A stretch of DNA of 64,000 bases from Bradyrhizobium sp. 4 (GTDB lineage: Bacteria > Pseudomonadota > Alphaproteobacteria > Rhizobiales > Xanthobacteraceae). The stretch spans positions 2,480,001 to 2,544,000 of the forward strand of contig NZ_CP064686.1 in assembly GCF_023100905.1 (NCBI RefSeq), given 5' to 3'. The translations under genes were made by a program, and so were the position numbers. Positions within the stretch are counted from its first letter, which is position 1; each line of letters starts with the position of its first letter. The notes beneath the pieces are model-generated. The model was given only the letters and a program-made list of their open reading frames with translations, made no database searches and was not told the DNA's origin. This document shows, in pieces, positions 17,552 through 26,886 of this stretch.

Positions 17552-18833
17552 GGCGCAGGGAGCGACCGCGCTCGCATCCGTCCTTGCCGTCGTTGCGTTC
17601 GTGCTCTCGCTCGCCGGTGCGACCGGAATTTCCGGTGCGGCGTTGCTTGGTGCGACGGTCGTGCTGCTCGGTTATGCCGTCTGGTGCCAGCACCGCACGG
17701 GGGTGGCCGTCGACGAGATGGCAGACGTATGCCGCAAGGCCGCACGTGGCGATCTTGAGGCGCGCATCCTCAGCATCCGCCAGCCCGGACGGATCGGCGC
17801 CATTCAGAAGTCGGTCAACGACATGCTCGACATCACCGATGCCTATTTGCGGGAAGCCTCGGCGTCGATGGACTATGCGAGCCGCGGCAAATATTTCCGC
17901 AAGATTCTCGCGCGCGGACTACCCGGCTCGTTCCGCCGTTCAGCCACCGTCATCAATTCCGGCACCGACAGCCTCGGCCGTCGCGTGGTCGAGATCGCGG
18001 ACCTGGCAAAGCAGTTCGGCATGCATCTCGACCAGGTCGCCGGCACTCTGATGGGCGCGGCGACCGATCTCGAATCCGACGCCGGCCAGATGGCGGCGGC
18101 GGCCGAGAAGACCAGCCGGCAGACCTCCGGCGTGCTCAGTGCGTCCGACCAGGCCTCGCGCAACGTCGCCACCGTCGCCGGCGCCGCGGAGCAGCTCGCA
18201 TCATCGATCGCCGAGATCGGCCGCCAGGTGGCGGGCTCGACCACCAGCACGGGGCGGGCGGTGAACGAAGCCAATCGTGCCGGCAGCGAGATCCGCACCC
18301 TTGCGGACGCGGCGATGCGGATCGGCGACGTGGTCAAGCTGATCAGCGCGATCGCCGAGCAGACCAACCTCCTGGCGCTCAACGCCACCATCGAGGCCGC
18401 GCGGGCAGGCGAGGCCGGCCGCGGCTTCGCCGTGGTCGCATCCGAGGTCAAGAGCCTCGCCAACCAGACCGCGAAGGCGACCGAGGAGATCAGCGCCAAG
18501 GTCGGCGAGATGCAGCAATCGACCACCAATTCGGTCGCCGCCGTCGAGGCGATCGCGCAGACCATTACCGAGATCAACGGCATCACCGCCTCGATCGCGA
18601 CCTCGATCGAGCAGCAGGGGCTCGCCACCCGGGAGATCGCCCGCAACGTCCAGGAAGCCTCGGCCGGCACCGCGCAAATGTCCGCCAACGTCACCGGCAT
18701 CAGCGAAGCCGCCGCCGACACCGGCCGTGTGGCGAGCCGCGTCAACAGCGCCTCCGAACGCGTCCATGGCGAGGTCGAGACGCTCCGGCGCGAGGTGACG
18801 CAGTTTTTGCAGCGGCTGACGTCAGCGGCGTAG
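17529..18833 (+). CDS. Methyl-accepting chemotaxis protein without a large periplasmic domain
   Basis: 434 aa from the ATG at 17529; the frame is open back to 17346, but that stretch lies inside the PAS gene. Two adjacent hydrophobic segments (about residues 11-29 and 32-49) form a membrane hairpin with no sizeable periplasmic part. A HAMP-like region follows, then the signalling domain whose conserved hairpin tip (AEQTNLLALNATIEAARAGE) begins near residue 275. This is the Aer plan minus the PAS domain, which is encoded by the overlapping upstream gene. It should signal to CheA/CheW; no che genes are in the window. Confidence 0.87.
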   Translation: MNLCSLSKAQGATALASVLAVVAFVLSLAGATGISGAALLGATVVLLGYAVWCQHRTGVAVDEMADVCRKAARGDLEARILSIRQPGRIGAIQKSVNDMLDITDAYLREASASMDYASRGKYFRKILARGLPGSFRRSATVINSGTDSLGRRVVEIADLAKQFGMHLDQVAGTLMGAATDLESDAGQMAAAAEKTSRQTSGVLSASDQASRNVATVAGAAEQLASSIAEIGRQVAGSTTSTGRAVNEANRAGSEIRTLADAAMRIGDVVKLISAIAEQTNLLALNATIEAARAGEAGRGFAVVASEVKSLANQTAKATEEISAKVGEMQQSTTNSVAAVEAIAQTITEINGITASIATSIEQQGLATREIARNVQEASAGTAQMSANVTGISEAAADTGRVASRVNSASERVHGEVETLRREVTQFLQRLTSAA

Positions 18834-18857
18834 GACATCGCGGAGAGGACGCGCATT

Positions 18858-19012
18858 CTTCCCCTCTCCCCTTGTGGGAGAGGGTGGCTCGCCGCGTTTG
18901 CGGCGAGACGGGTGACGGGTCTCTCTCCGCGCGCACCTCTCACGCCGGAATCGCGGAGACGTACCCCTCATCCGGCGCTTCGCGCCACCTTCTCCCGCAA
19001 GGGGAGAAGGAA
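18858..19012. repeat. Long intergenic palindromic repeat, copy 1 (CCCTCTCCCCTTG type)
   Basis: CTTCCCCTCTCCCCTTGTGG at the left end is complementary to CCGCAAGGGGAGAAGGAAG at the right end, with further pairing inward (GCGGCGAGACGGGTGA against the CCCTCATCCGGCGC segment). The core carries GTCTCTCTCCGCG. A second copy, with the same arms and core plus an extra inner hairpin, is at 31508-31710. It lies between the chemoreceptor and the transglutaminase operon, with plus-strand genes on both sides. Confidence 0.88.
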
Positions 19013-19120
19013 GAAAGCGACCGCCCGCACCTTGCGTAGGCACCCTTTGCCCGTTGTTAGTGCTTGATCGAGGTCACCAGCGGTGTTCTGCTCAAAAAAG
19101 CTGCTGGAGTACCGCACCCC

Positions 19121-22100
19121 GTGTCGATCTACGTCGCATTACACCACGTCACGCACTACAAATACGACCGCCCGATCGATCTCGGCCCGCAGACCATCCG
19201 TCTGCGGCCGGCGCCGCATACCCGCACGCCGATCCTGAGCTATTCGCTCAAGGTCAGTCCGGCCAATCATTTCGTGAACTGGCAGCAGGATCCGCTGGGC
19301 AATTGGATCGCGCGTTACGTCTTCCCGGAGAAGACGACCGAGCTCAAGATCGAGGTCGATTTCACGGCGCAGATGACCACGGTCAATCCGTTCGACTTCT
19401 TCGTCGAACCCTATGCCGACAGCTTTCCGTTCGAATATACGCAGGATCTCAAGACCGAACTCGCGCCTTATCTCGAGACCGTCAAGCCCGATCGGCTGTT
19501 CGCGAAATATCTCGACACGATCCCGCACGAAGCCCCGAACACCGTCAACTTCCTGGTCGATCTCAACAGGGAGCTGCAGAAAAGGATCGGCTACGTCATC
19601 CGCATGGAGGCGGGCGTGCAGACGCCGGAGGAGACGCTCTCCTCCGCGGCCGGCTCGTGCCGCGACTCCGCCTGGCTTCTGATCCAGACCTTCCGGCACC
19701 TCGGTCTCGCCGCCCGTTTCGTCTCGGGCTATCTGATCCAGGTCCGTCCCGACATCGATCCGATCGAGGGGCCGCCGGAGGTCGAGAACGATTTCACTGA
19801 TCTGCACGCCTGGGCCGAGGTCTACCTGCCGGGCGCGGGCTGGATCGGCTTCGACGCGACCTCGGGCATGCTTGCGGGCGAGGGCCACATCCCGGTCGCC
19901 GCGACACCGCACTACCGCTCGGCCGCGCCGATCTCCGGCGGCGCGGGCTTTGCCGAGGTCGAATTCGCCTTCGACATGAGCGTCAAGCGCATTCGCGAGG
20001 CGCCGCGCATCACAAAACCATTCTCGGACGAATCCTGGATACGGCTCAACGATCTCGGCGAGCAGGTCGACGGCGATCTTGCGGCGCAGGACGTGCGTCT
20101 GACCATGGGCGGCGAGCCGACCTTCGTCTCCGTCGATGATCTCGAAGGCGCCGAGTGGAACACGGACGCGGTCGGTCCGACCAAGCGCGGGCTCGCCGAC
20201 GATCTGATCCGCCGCATGCGCGCGCGTTTCGGACCCGGGGGCCTGCTGCACTTCGGTCAGGGCAAATGGTATCCCGGCGAAAGCCTGCCGCGCTGGGCCT
20301 TTGGCCTGTACTGGCGCAAGGACGGCGTGCCGATCTGGAAGAATGCCGACCTCATCGCCAGCATCGAAAATCCGCGGCCGGCGCAGGCCAAGGACGTCCA
20401 GGCGTTCGTGGAGGGCGCGGCGCTGCGGCTTGGTCTCGATCCCGGCTACATCATGCCGGCCTATGAGGACACCGCGTACTGGCTGCAGAAGGAATCCGAG
20501 CTTCCCGTCAACGTCGATCCATCCGATTCCAAATTGTCCGATCCGGAGGCCCGCGCGCGGATGGCGCGAGTGTTCGAGCAGGGGCTCAACAATCCTCGCG
20601 GCTTCGTGCTGCCGGTGCAGCGCTGGAATGCGGCGCCACGCTGGCGCAGCGAGCGCTGGCAGCTCCGGCGCAGTCATCTGTTCCTGATGCCGGGGGATTC
20701 CCCGCTGGGCTTGCGCCTGCCGCTGGACTCGCTCGGCTATGTCCCGCCCGATCAATACCCCTACATCGTCGAGCGAGATCCGATGGAGGCCCGCGGCAAG
20801 CTGCCCGTGTTCAGCCTTCCAGCGCGTCCGGACTCGCCGGAGCGGCTCGAGCCCGAAGAGCTCAACACCTCCGTCCCGGTTCGCACCGCGATGTCGGTCG
20901 AGGTCCGCGACGGCGTGCTCTGTGCTTTCATGCCGCCGGTCGAGCAGATCGAGGATTATCTCGAGATGATCGCGGCGCTCGAAGCGACGGCCGAGGAGAT
21001 GCAGCTCCAGGTCCATGTCGAGGGTTATCCGCCGCCGTTCGATCCGCGTGTCGACGTCATCAAGGTGACGCCCGATCCCGGCGTGATCGAGGTCAACGTC
21101 CAGCCGGCAAAGAACTGGCGCGAGGCGGTCGATATCACCGTCGGGCTCTATGAAGATGCGGGCAAGACACGCCTCGGCGCCAACCGCTTCCTCGTCGACG
21201 GCCGCCACACCGGCACCGGCGGCGGCAATCACGTCGTGGTCGGCGGCTCGAGTCCGCAGGACTCGCCGTTCCTGCGCCGGCCTGATCTGTTGAAGAGCCT
21301 GGTGCTGCACTGGCAGCGGCATCCGGCGCTGTCCTATTTCTTCTCCGGCCTGTTCATCGGCCCGACCAGTCAGGCACCGCGCATCGACGAAGCCCGCCAC
21401 GACAGCATTTACGAGCTCGAGGTTGCGCTCACGCACGTGCCGCCGCCGGGCGTTCAGGCGCCGCTGTGGCTGGTGGATCGCTTGTTCCGGCATCTCCTCG
21501 TCGACATCACCGGCAACACCCATCGCGCCGAGATCTGCATCGACAAGCTCTATTCACCGGACGGCACGACCGGCCGCCTTGGCCTGGTCGAATTCCGCGC
21601 GCTCGAAATGCCGCCGGATCCGCGCATGTCGCTGGCGCAGCAGCTGCTGATCCGCGCGCTGATCGCAAAATTCTGGCGCGAGCCGCAACAAGGCAAGTTC
21701 GTGCGCTGGGGCACCGCGCTGCATGATCGCTTCATGCTGCCGCACTTCATCTGGGAGGATTTCCTCGAAGTGCTCACCGAGTTGAAGCAGTCCGGCTATC
21801 CGTTCGAGCCTGAATGGTATCTGGCCCAGCTCGAATTCCGCTTCCCCGCTTTCGGCCGTATCCATCATGGCGGCGTGACGCTGGAGCTGCGGCAGGCGCT
21901 GGAGCCCTGGCACGTGCTCGGCGAGGAGGGGTCGGCCGGCGGCACCGTGCGCTATGTCGACTCGTCGGTCGAGCGGCTGCAGGTCAAGGCGGAGGGGTTC
22001 GTCGAGGGCCGCCATATCGTCACCTGCAACGGCCGCCGCCTGCCGATGACCGCCACCGGCCGCTCCGGCGAAGCCGTGGCCGGCGTCCGCTTCAAGGCCT

Positions 22101-22390
22101 GGCAGCCGGCCTCCGGTCTGCATCCGACCATTCCCGTTCACGCGCCCCTGACCTTCGATCTTATTGACACCTGGAACGGCCGCTCGCTCGGCGGCTGCGT
22201 CTATCACGTCGCCCATCCCGGCGGCCGCAGCTACGACACCAAGCCGGTCAACACCTACGAGGCCGAGGCGCGGCGGCTGGCGCGCTTCCAGGACCACGGC
22301 CATACGCCGGGCCCGATGCAGCCGCCGCCCGAGGAACGCACAAATGAGTTTCCGCTGACCCTCGACTTGCGGACCCCGCTCCTGCAATGA
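19121..22390 (+). CDS. Transglutaminase-like + DUF2126 (putative amidoligase) fusion
   Basis: 1089 aa from a GTG at 19121 with GGAG 11 nt upstream; a longer start at 19064 lacks a site. The order is: bacterial transglutaminase N-terminal domain (about 1-100), papain-like transglutaminase core with Cys180 (GSCRDSAW), His229 (LHAWAEVY) and Asp245 (GFDATSG), then DUF2126 from about 320 to the end (TMGGEPTFV near 327). DUF2126 is annotated in Pfam as a putative amidoligase. The protein is probably cytosolic; no signal peptide is seen. It leads a three-gene operon and probably makes or breaks isopeptide or amide bonds. The true substrate is unknown. Confidence 0.88.
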   Translation: MSIYVALHHVTHYKYDRPIDLGPQTIRLRPAPHTRTPILSYSLKVSPANHFVNWQQDPLGNWIARYVFPEKTTELKIEVDFTAQMTTVNPFDFFVEPYADSFPFEYTQDLKTELAPYLETVKPDRLFAKYLDTIPHEAPNTVNFLVDLNRELQKRIGYVIRMEAGVQTPEETLSSAAGSCRDSAWLLIQTFRHLGLAARFVSGYLIQVRPDIDPIEGPPEVENDFTDLHAWAEVYLPGAGWIGFDATSGMLAGEGHIPVAATPHYRSAAPISGGAGFAEVEFAFDMSVKRIREAPRITKPFSDESWIRLNDLGEQVDGDLAAQDVRLTMGGEPTFVSVDDLEGAEWNTDAVGPTKRGLADDLIRRMRARFGPGGLLHFGQGKWYPGESLPRWAFGLYWRKDGVPIWKNADLIASIENPRPAQAKDVQAFVEGAALRLGLDPGYIMPAYEDTAYWLQKESELPVNVDPSDSKLSDPEARARMARVFEQGLNNPRGFVLPVQRWNAAPRWRSERWQLRRSHLFLMPGDSPLGLRLPLDSLGYVPPDQYPYIVERDPMEARGKLPVFSLPARPDSPERLEPEELNTSVPVRTAMSVEVRDGVLCAFMPPVEQIEDYLEMIAALEATAEEMQLQVHVEGYPPPFDPRVDVIKVTPDPGVIEVNVQPAKNWREAVDITVGLYEDAGKTRLGANRFLVDGRHTGTGGGNHVVVGGSSPQDSPFLRRPDLLKSLVLHWQRHPALSYFFSGLFIGPTSQAPRIDEARHDSIYELEVALTHVPPPGVQAPLWLVDRLFRHLLVDITGNTHRAEICIDKLYSPDGTTGRLGLVEFRALEMPPDPRMSLAQQLLIRALIAKFWREPQQGKFVRWGTALHDRFMLPHFIWEDFLEVLTELKQSGYPFEPEWYLAQLEFRFPAFGRIHHGGVTLELRQALEPWHVLGEEGSAGGTVRYVDSSVERLQVKAEGFVEGRHIVTCNGRRLPMTATGRSGEAVAGVRFKAWQPASGLHPTIPVHAPLTFDLIDTWNGRSLGGCVYHVAHPGGRSYDTKPVNTYEAEARRLARFQDHGHTPGPMQPPPEERTNEFPLTLDLRTPLLQ

Positions 22391-22417
22391 GTATGATGCG
22401 GGGGCAGGGAGAGGCGC

Positions 22418-24955
22418 ATGGCCGAGGGCGCAGCCGAAGAGGACGACAAGGCGGGTAAGGCGCAAGGTCAACGCAATGGCCAGCGCGAAGGCCAGCGCCG
22501 TTTCGCGCAATGGGTCCGCGACTACAGGCGCCTGCCCGGCATCCCCGACGAGTTTCTCGGCCCGGACGGCAAGCCCCGCGGGGTCTGGAGCCGCTTCTTC
22601 GATGCCTTCGGCGCGCTCGCGCCCGACGAGGTCGAGCGGCGGTTCGGCATGGCCGACCGTCATCTCCGCGAGGCCGGCGTCACCTATCGCGCGCCCGGCG
22701 AGAGCGCCGACCGGCCCTGGTCGATCAGCCATCTGCCGCTGCTGATCGACGAGGCCGACTGGAAGCAGCTGTCCGATGGCATCACCCAGCGCGCCGAGCT
22801 GCTCGAGCTCGTGCTGCGCGACATCTATGGCGAGGGCCGCCTCGTCGCCGAAGGCGCGCTGCCGGCGGCCGCGATCGCGGGCAGCCCCGAATATCTCCGT
22901 CCCGTCTGCGGCGTGCCGCCGCCGGGCGGGCGCTATCTCTCGCTCTATGCCGCCGATGTCGGCCGCGGGCCCGACGGCCGCTGGTGGGTGCTCGGCGACC
23001 GCACGCAGGCGCCGTCGGGCGCGGGCTATGCGCTGGAGAACCGCCTGGTGCTCTCGCGCGCCTTCTCGGATCTCTACAAGTCGATGAACGTGCCGCGCGT
23101 CGCGCCGTTCTTCGAGGCGTTTCGCGACAGTCTTCGGGCGCGCGCCGACCGCGACGAGCCGCGGATCGGCGTGCTCACGCCGGGCAGCTTCAGCGAGACC
23201 TATTTCGAGCACGCGACGCTGGCGCGCTATCTCGGCTTCCTGCTGGTCGAGGGCGACGATCTCGCCGTCAGCGACAACCATATCCACATCCGCACGGTTG
23301 CGGGCCTCAAGCGGCTCGACGTGCTGCTGCGCCGTGTCGATTCCAATTCGCTCGACCCGCTCGAGCTCGAAGCCTCCTCGCGGCTTGGCGTCCCCGGGCT
23401 GATCGACGTGCTGCGCAAGGACGGCGTCGTCGTCGCCAACATGCCGGGCTCGGGCGTGCTGGAGGCGCGCGCGATGCTCGGCTTCCTGCCGGCGCTGAGC
23501 CGCCGCCTGCTCGGTGAAGAGTTGAAGATGCCGCACATCGCGACCTGGTGGTGCGGCCAGCGCTCGGCGCGCGACGAGGTGCTGTCGCGGCTCGACGAGG
23601 TCGCGATCGAAGGCGCCTATCGGCGCGGCGTTCCCGGTTTCGACAGCAACGGTCCGGTGCTCGCGAGCGAGCTCGATGCCGCCGGCCGCCGGCGCCTGAG
23701 CAACGCGATCGCTGCGCGCGGCATGGACTATGTCGGCCAGGAGGTGGTTCGGCTCTCGACCATGCCGGTATGGGAGCAGGGGCAGATCACGTCCCGTCCC
23801 TTCGTGCTGCGCGTGTTCGCAGCCGCGACGCCGGACGGCTGGGCCATCATGCCCGGCGGCTTCTGCCGGATCGCCGAGCAGCCGGATGCGCGCGCGGTGT
23901 CGATGGGCGACGGCGCGCGTTCCGCCGACGTCTGGGTGGTCTCGGACAAGCAGGTCTCGACCGCGACGCTGCTGCCTGCGGTCGACAAGGTGCGCATCCG
24001 CCGTATCGCCGGAGTGCTGCCGAGTCGCGCCGCCGACAATCTGTTCTGGCTCGGCCGCTATCTCGAACGCGCCGAGGCGACGCTGCGGCTGGTGCGGGCG
24101 CTGGGCTCGCCGAGCGGGCCCAACAAGGGCACCGCGGCCTCGCTGCAATCGGCGGAGCGTATCCAGCGCCTGCTGGTGACCTGGGGCGCGATCTCACAGA
24201 CCTCGCGCGCGGCGCCCGGCCGCATCGTTGCCGAGGCGCTGCAAAGCCCGGAGCGTTTCGGCTCGGCACTGTCGCTGGTCCGCGCGGCCCAGCGCACGGC
24301 GACCTCCTTGCGCGAGCGGCTGTCGCCCGATGCTTGGCAAGTCATCACCGAGATGGTCGAGCGGCTGGCCGTCGAGGTCGAGGACGACGACAGCGTGCTG
24401 AGCGCGGCCGAGCTGACCTTGCAGGAGCTCGCGAGCTTTGCCGGCCTTGCGCATGAGAACATGAACCGCGCCGCCGGCTGGCGCTTCCTCGATATCGGCC
24501 GCCGCACCGAGCGCGCCATCAACACCACGCGTTTTGCCCGGCAGTTCGCCTATGACGAAGCCGGCGACGAGGATCTCGATATCCTGCTGACGCTGGTGGA
24601 TTGCCAGATCACCTACCGCTCGCGTTATCTGCTGGCGCCGATCCTTGCGCCGGTGCGCGATCTCGCCGTGCTCGACAGTTACAATCCGCGTTCGGTGGCG
24701 TTCCAGGTGACGGCGCTGAACGAGCATATCGCCGCGCTGCCAAGCCTGAAGGAGCACGGCCTGATCGAGAAGCCGCAGCGGCTTTTGGTCGTGCTGCCGG
24801 CGATGCTCGCGACCGCGGAGGCCGAGAGGATCGAGGTCAAGACGCTGTTCGCACTGGAGCAGGATCTGCTCAGCCTCGCCGAGGCAGTCGGGCAGCACTA
24901 CTTCCCGCACGGCCCCAATGCCAGCCGGCCGGAAAAGCTGACGGGGCTGGCGTGA
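22418..24955 (+). CDS. Circularly permuted ATP-grasp + alpha-E protein
   Basis: 845 aa. After a charged tail of about 30 residues comes a circularly permuted ATP-grasp domain (about 75-510; RIGVLTPGSFSETYFEH, RRVDSNSLDPLEL and GVVVANMPGSG are typical). The alpha-helical alpha-E domain begins near LPSRAADNLFWLGRYLERAE (about residue 533) and runs to the end. These two domains are often separate genes; here they are fused. ATP-grasp enzymes form C-N bonds by acyl-phosphate activation. The gene starts 27 nt after the transglutaminase/DUF2126 gene and overlaps the next by 4 nt, so the three are one translation-coupled unit. Confidence 0.88.
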   Translation: MAEGAAEEDDKAGKAQGQRNGQREGQRRFAQWVRDYRRLPGIPDEFLGPDGKPRGVWSRFFDAFGALAPDEVERRFGMADRHLREAGVTYRAPGESADRPWSISHLPLLIDEADWKQLSDGITQRAELLELVLRDIYGEGRLVAEGALPAAAIAGSPEYLRPVCGVPPPGGRYLSLYAADVGRGPDGRWWVLGDRTQAPSGAGYALENRLVLSRAFSDLYKSMNVPRVAPFFEAFRDSLRARADRDEPRIGVLTPGSFSETYFEHATLARYLGFLLVEGDDLAVSDNHIHIRTVAGLKRLDVLLRRVDSNSLDPLELEASSRLGVPGLIDVLRKDGVVVANMPGSGVLEARAMLGFLPALSRRLLGEELKMPHIATWWCGQRSARDEVLSRLDEVAIEGAYRRGVPGFDSNGPVLASELDAAGRRRLSNAIAARGMDYVGQEVVRLSTMPVWEQGQITSRPFVLRVFAAATPDGWAIMPGGFCRIAEQPDARAVSMGDGARSADVWVVSDKQVSTATLLPAVDKVRIRRIAGVLPSRAADNLFWLGRYLERAEATLRLVRALGSPSGPNKGTAASLQSAERIQRLLVTWGAISQTSRAAPGRIVAEALQSPERFGSALSLVRAAQRTATSLRERLSPDAWQVITEMVERLAVEVEDDDSVLSAAELTLQELASFAGLAHENMNRAAGWRFLDIGRRTERAINTTRFARQFAYDEAGDEDLDILLTLVDCQITYRSRYLLAPILAPVRDLAVLDSYNPRSVAFQVTALNEHIAALPSLKEHGLIEKPQRLLVVLPAMLATAEAERIEVKTLFALEQDLLSLAEAVGQHYFPHGPNASRPEKLTGLA

Positions 24956-25830
24956 TCTACGATATCCGTCACGTCACCACCTACGAATATGAGAGCCCGG
25001 TCAGCTTCGCCCGCTGCACGCTGCGGCTGGAGCCGAGGAGCGGCAATGGCCAGGAGCTGATCTCGCATAAGGTCGAGATCCGTCCGCGCCCCGCGGAGCG
25101 TAGCGTCCGGCGCGATTTCTTCGGCACCCTGACCGAGAGTGTCGTGATCGAGGCCGCGCATCGCACCCTGCGCATCGATTCCCGCTCTCGCGTGAAGGTG
25201 TCGCGCCAGCCGCCGGCGCGCGACGCTGCCAGTCGGGGCTGGGAGAGCATTCGCGACATCGCCTTCGAGGCGACGAGCCTCGGGCCGTCCTCGCCGGTCG
25301 GCTATGTCTTTGCGAGCCCGCTGGTGCCGGTGCTGGGACCCGTCAGCGCCTATGCCGCGGAAAGCTTCGCGGCCGGCGCGGGCATCCTCGCCGGGGCGGT
25401 CGATCTGATGCATCGCATTCGCACCGAATTTCGCTACGACCCCAAGGCGACGGTGATCTCGACGCCGCTCGACGAGGTCTTCGTCAAGCGCCATGGCGTC
25501 TGTCAGGATTTTGCCCATGTGATGATTGCGGGCTTGCGCGGGCTGGGACTGCCCGCGGCCTATGTCAGCGGATATTTGCGCACCATTCCGCCGGCGGGCC
25601 AGCCGCGCCTGCAGGGCGCCGATGCCACCCATGCCTGGGTGTCGCTGTGGTGCGGTGAGGAGCTTGGCTGGGTCGATTTCGATCCGACCAACGACCTTAT
25701 GGTCGCTGGCGACCATATCGTGCTCGCGGTCGGCCGCGACTTTTCCGACGTTTCGCCGGTCGACGGCATCATTGTCGGCTCGCCGAAGCAGAAGCTCGAC
25801 GTCGCCGTCGACGTGCTGCTGGTGGAATGA
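24952..25830 (+). CDS. Transglutaminase-like cysteine protease family protein
   Basis: 292 aa from a GTG at 24952 that overlaps the stop of the ATP-grasp gene (GTGA, 24952-24955). It has the bacterial transglutaminase N-terminal domain (IYDIRHVTTYEYESPV) and a core with Cys184 (HGVCQDFAH), His227 (ATHAWVSLW) and Asp242 (GWVDFDPTND), so the catalytic triad is intact. No signal peptide is visible. Enzymes of this group may hydrolyse or transfer peptide bonds; with the two upstream genes it forms a predicted peptide-modification module whose target is unknown. Confidence 0.88.
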   Translation: MIYDIRHVTTYEYESPVSFARCTLRLEPRSGNGQELISHKVEIRPRPAERSVRRDFFGTLTESVVIEAAHRTLRIDSRSRVKVSRQPPARDAASRGWESIRDIAFEATSLGPSSPVGYVFASPLVPVLGPVSAYAAESFAAGAGILAGAVDLMHRIRTEFRYDPKATVISTPLDEVFVKRHGVCQDFAHVMIAGLRGLGLPAAYVSGYLRTIPPAGQPRLQGADATHAWVSLWCGEELGWVDFDPTNDLMVAGDHIVLAVGRDFSDVSPVDGIIVGSPKQKLDVAVDVLLVE

Positions 25831-26046
25831 TTGCGGCTTTGCCGCTACGGAGCCGTCGGCGCCATGGATGTACTGAGTTGTAACCGCAATCTTATGTTGC
25901 GTGGCACAACAGCAATATATTTCCGTGTTGTCGTCCCAGGATTTGGTCAGTCGGCCCAAGATGGGCTATGCTGGCGCTTGCGTCGAGGACGAGAATGAGA
26001 CGTCGGTAGTTGGCGTGGGACACCACCGACAGACGGGGCTGCATCC

Positions 26047-26874
26047 ATGATCACGTTACCGAGACTGGCGGCTGAATCCCTTGAGAAGACGCTAGGTTCG
26101 TTCATGCGCCGCAGGTACGGCGATTCTCCGGCAAACATCGTCGAGAGCGCGACCCGTACCGCTATGGAATGCATCGGAAACAGCGACGCGCTCTATCATA
26201 ATGTCGAACATACGATGCTGGTCACGCTCGCGGGTCATTCCATCCTGAGCGGCCGGTATCTTCATATTCATCTCTCGGCCGAGGATTACGTCCACGTCCT
26301 GATCGCCTGCCTTGCGCACGATATTGGCTATGTCCGTGGCTTGTTCGAGGAAGATGACGAGGACGGTTTTGTGGTCGATGCGGCAGGCAGCAAGGTCTCG
26401 CTGCCCCGCGGCTCATCAGATGCCAGTCTGATGATGTATCACGTCGACCGTTCCAAGCTCTACGTCATGCGCCGGCTGCAGCATATTCCCGGACTTGATC
26501 CAGAGCGGATCGCGCGCGCCATCGAGGGCACCCGCTTCCCGGCCCGCGAGGGCCAGGAATACGACGACGACGCCTCGATCCTGCGCGCCGCCGATTTCAT
26601 CGGCCAGCTCGGCGACCCCAACTATCTGCGCAAGGCTAACGCGCTCTATTACGAATTCGAAGAAGTCGGCATGAACCGCCAGCTCGGCTACGATTCGCCG
26701 GCCGACATCGTGAACCGCTATCCGCAGTTCTATTGGAATAGCGTCGCACCGCACATTCAAACCGAGATCGGCTACCTCAACAAGACCGAGATCGGTCGGC
26801 AGTGGATCGCCAACCTCTACAGCAACGTGTTCCGCGCCGAGCGTGACATCACGTTGTCCGGGCCGCAAAAATAG
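26047..26874 (+). CDS. HD-domain phosphohydrolase (PDEase-like)
   Basis: 275 aa. The HD-superfamily metal site is visible as YHNVEHTMLV (around residue 52-60) and LAHDIGYV (around 93-100), with further His/Asp residues in DASILRAADFIGQLGDP. Such proteins hydrolyse phosphate esters, often nucleotides or cyclic nucleotides. No signal peptide or other domain is seen. It is preceded by a 216-nt gap in which I see no gene and is 12 nt from the next gene, an alpha/beta hydrolase, with which it may be co-transcribed. The substrate is unknown. Confidence 0.8.
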   Translation: MITLPRLAAESLEKTLGSFMRRRYGDSPANIVESATRTAMECIGNSDALYHNVEHTMLVTLAGHSILSGRYLHIHLSAEDYVHVLIACLAHDIGYVRGLFEEDDEDGFVVDAAGSKVSLPRGSSDASLMMYHVDRSKLYVMRRLQHIPGLDPERIARAIEGTRFPAREGQEYDDDASILRAADFIGQLGDPNYLRKANALYYEFEEVGMNRQLGYDSPADIVNRYPQFYWNSVAPHIQTEIGYLNKTEIGRQWIANLYSNVFRAERDITLSGPQK

Positions 26875-26886
26875 CTCCGCTTTGTA

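Noticed and set aside
19139..24148. Two very long open frames on the minus strand (about 794 and 864 codons) opposite the transglutaminase/ATP-grasp operon
   Set aside because: They are mirror images of high-GC coding sequence: Arg/Ala/Gly-rich translations with no recognisable domain and no ribosome sites. The plus-strand proteins have clear domains and catalytic residues.
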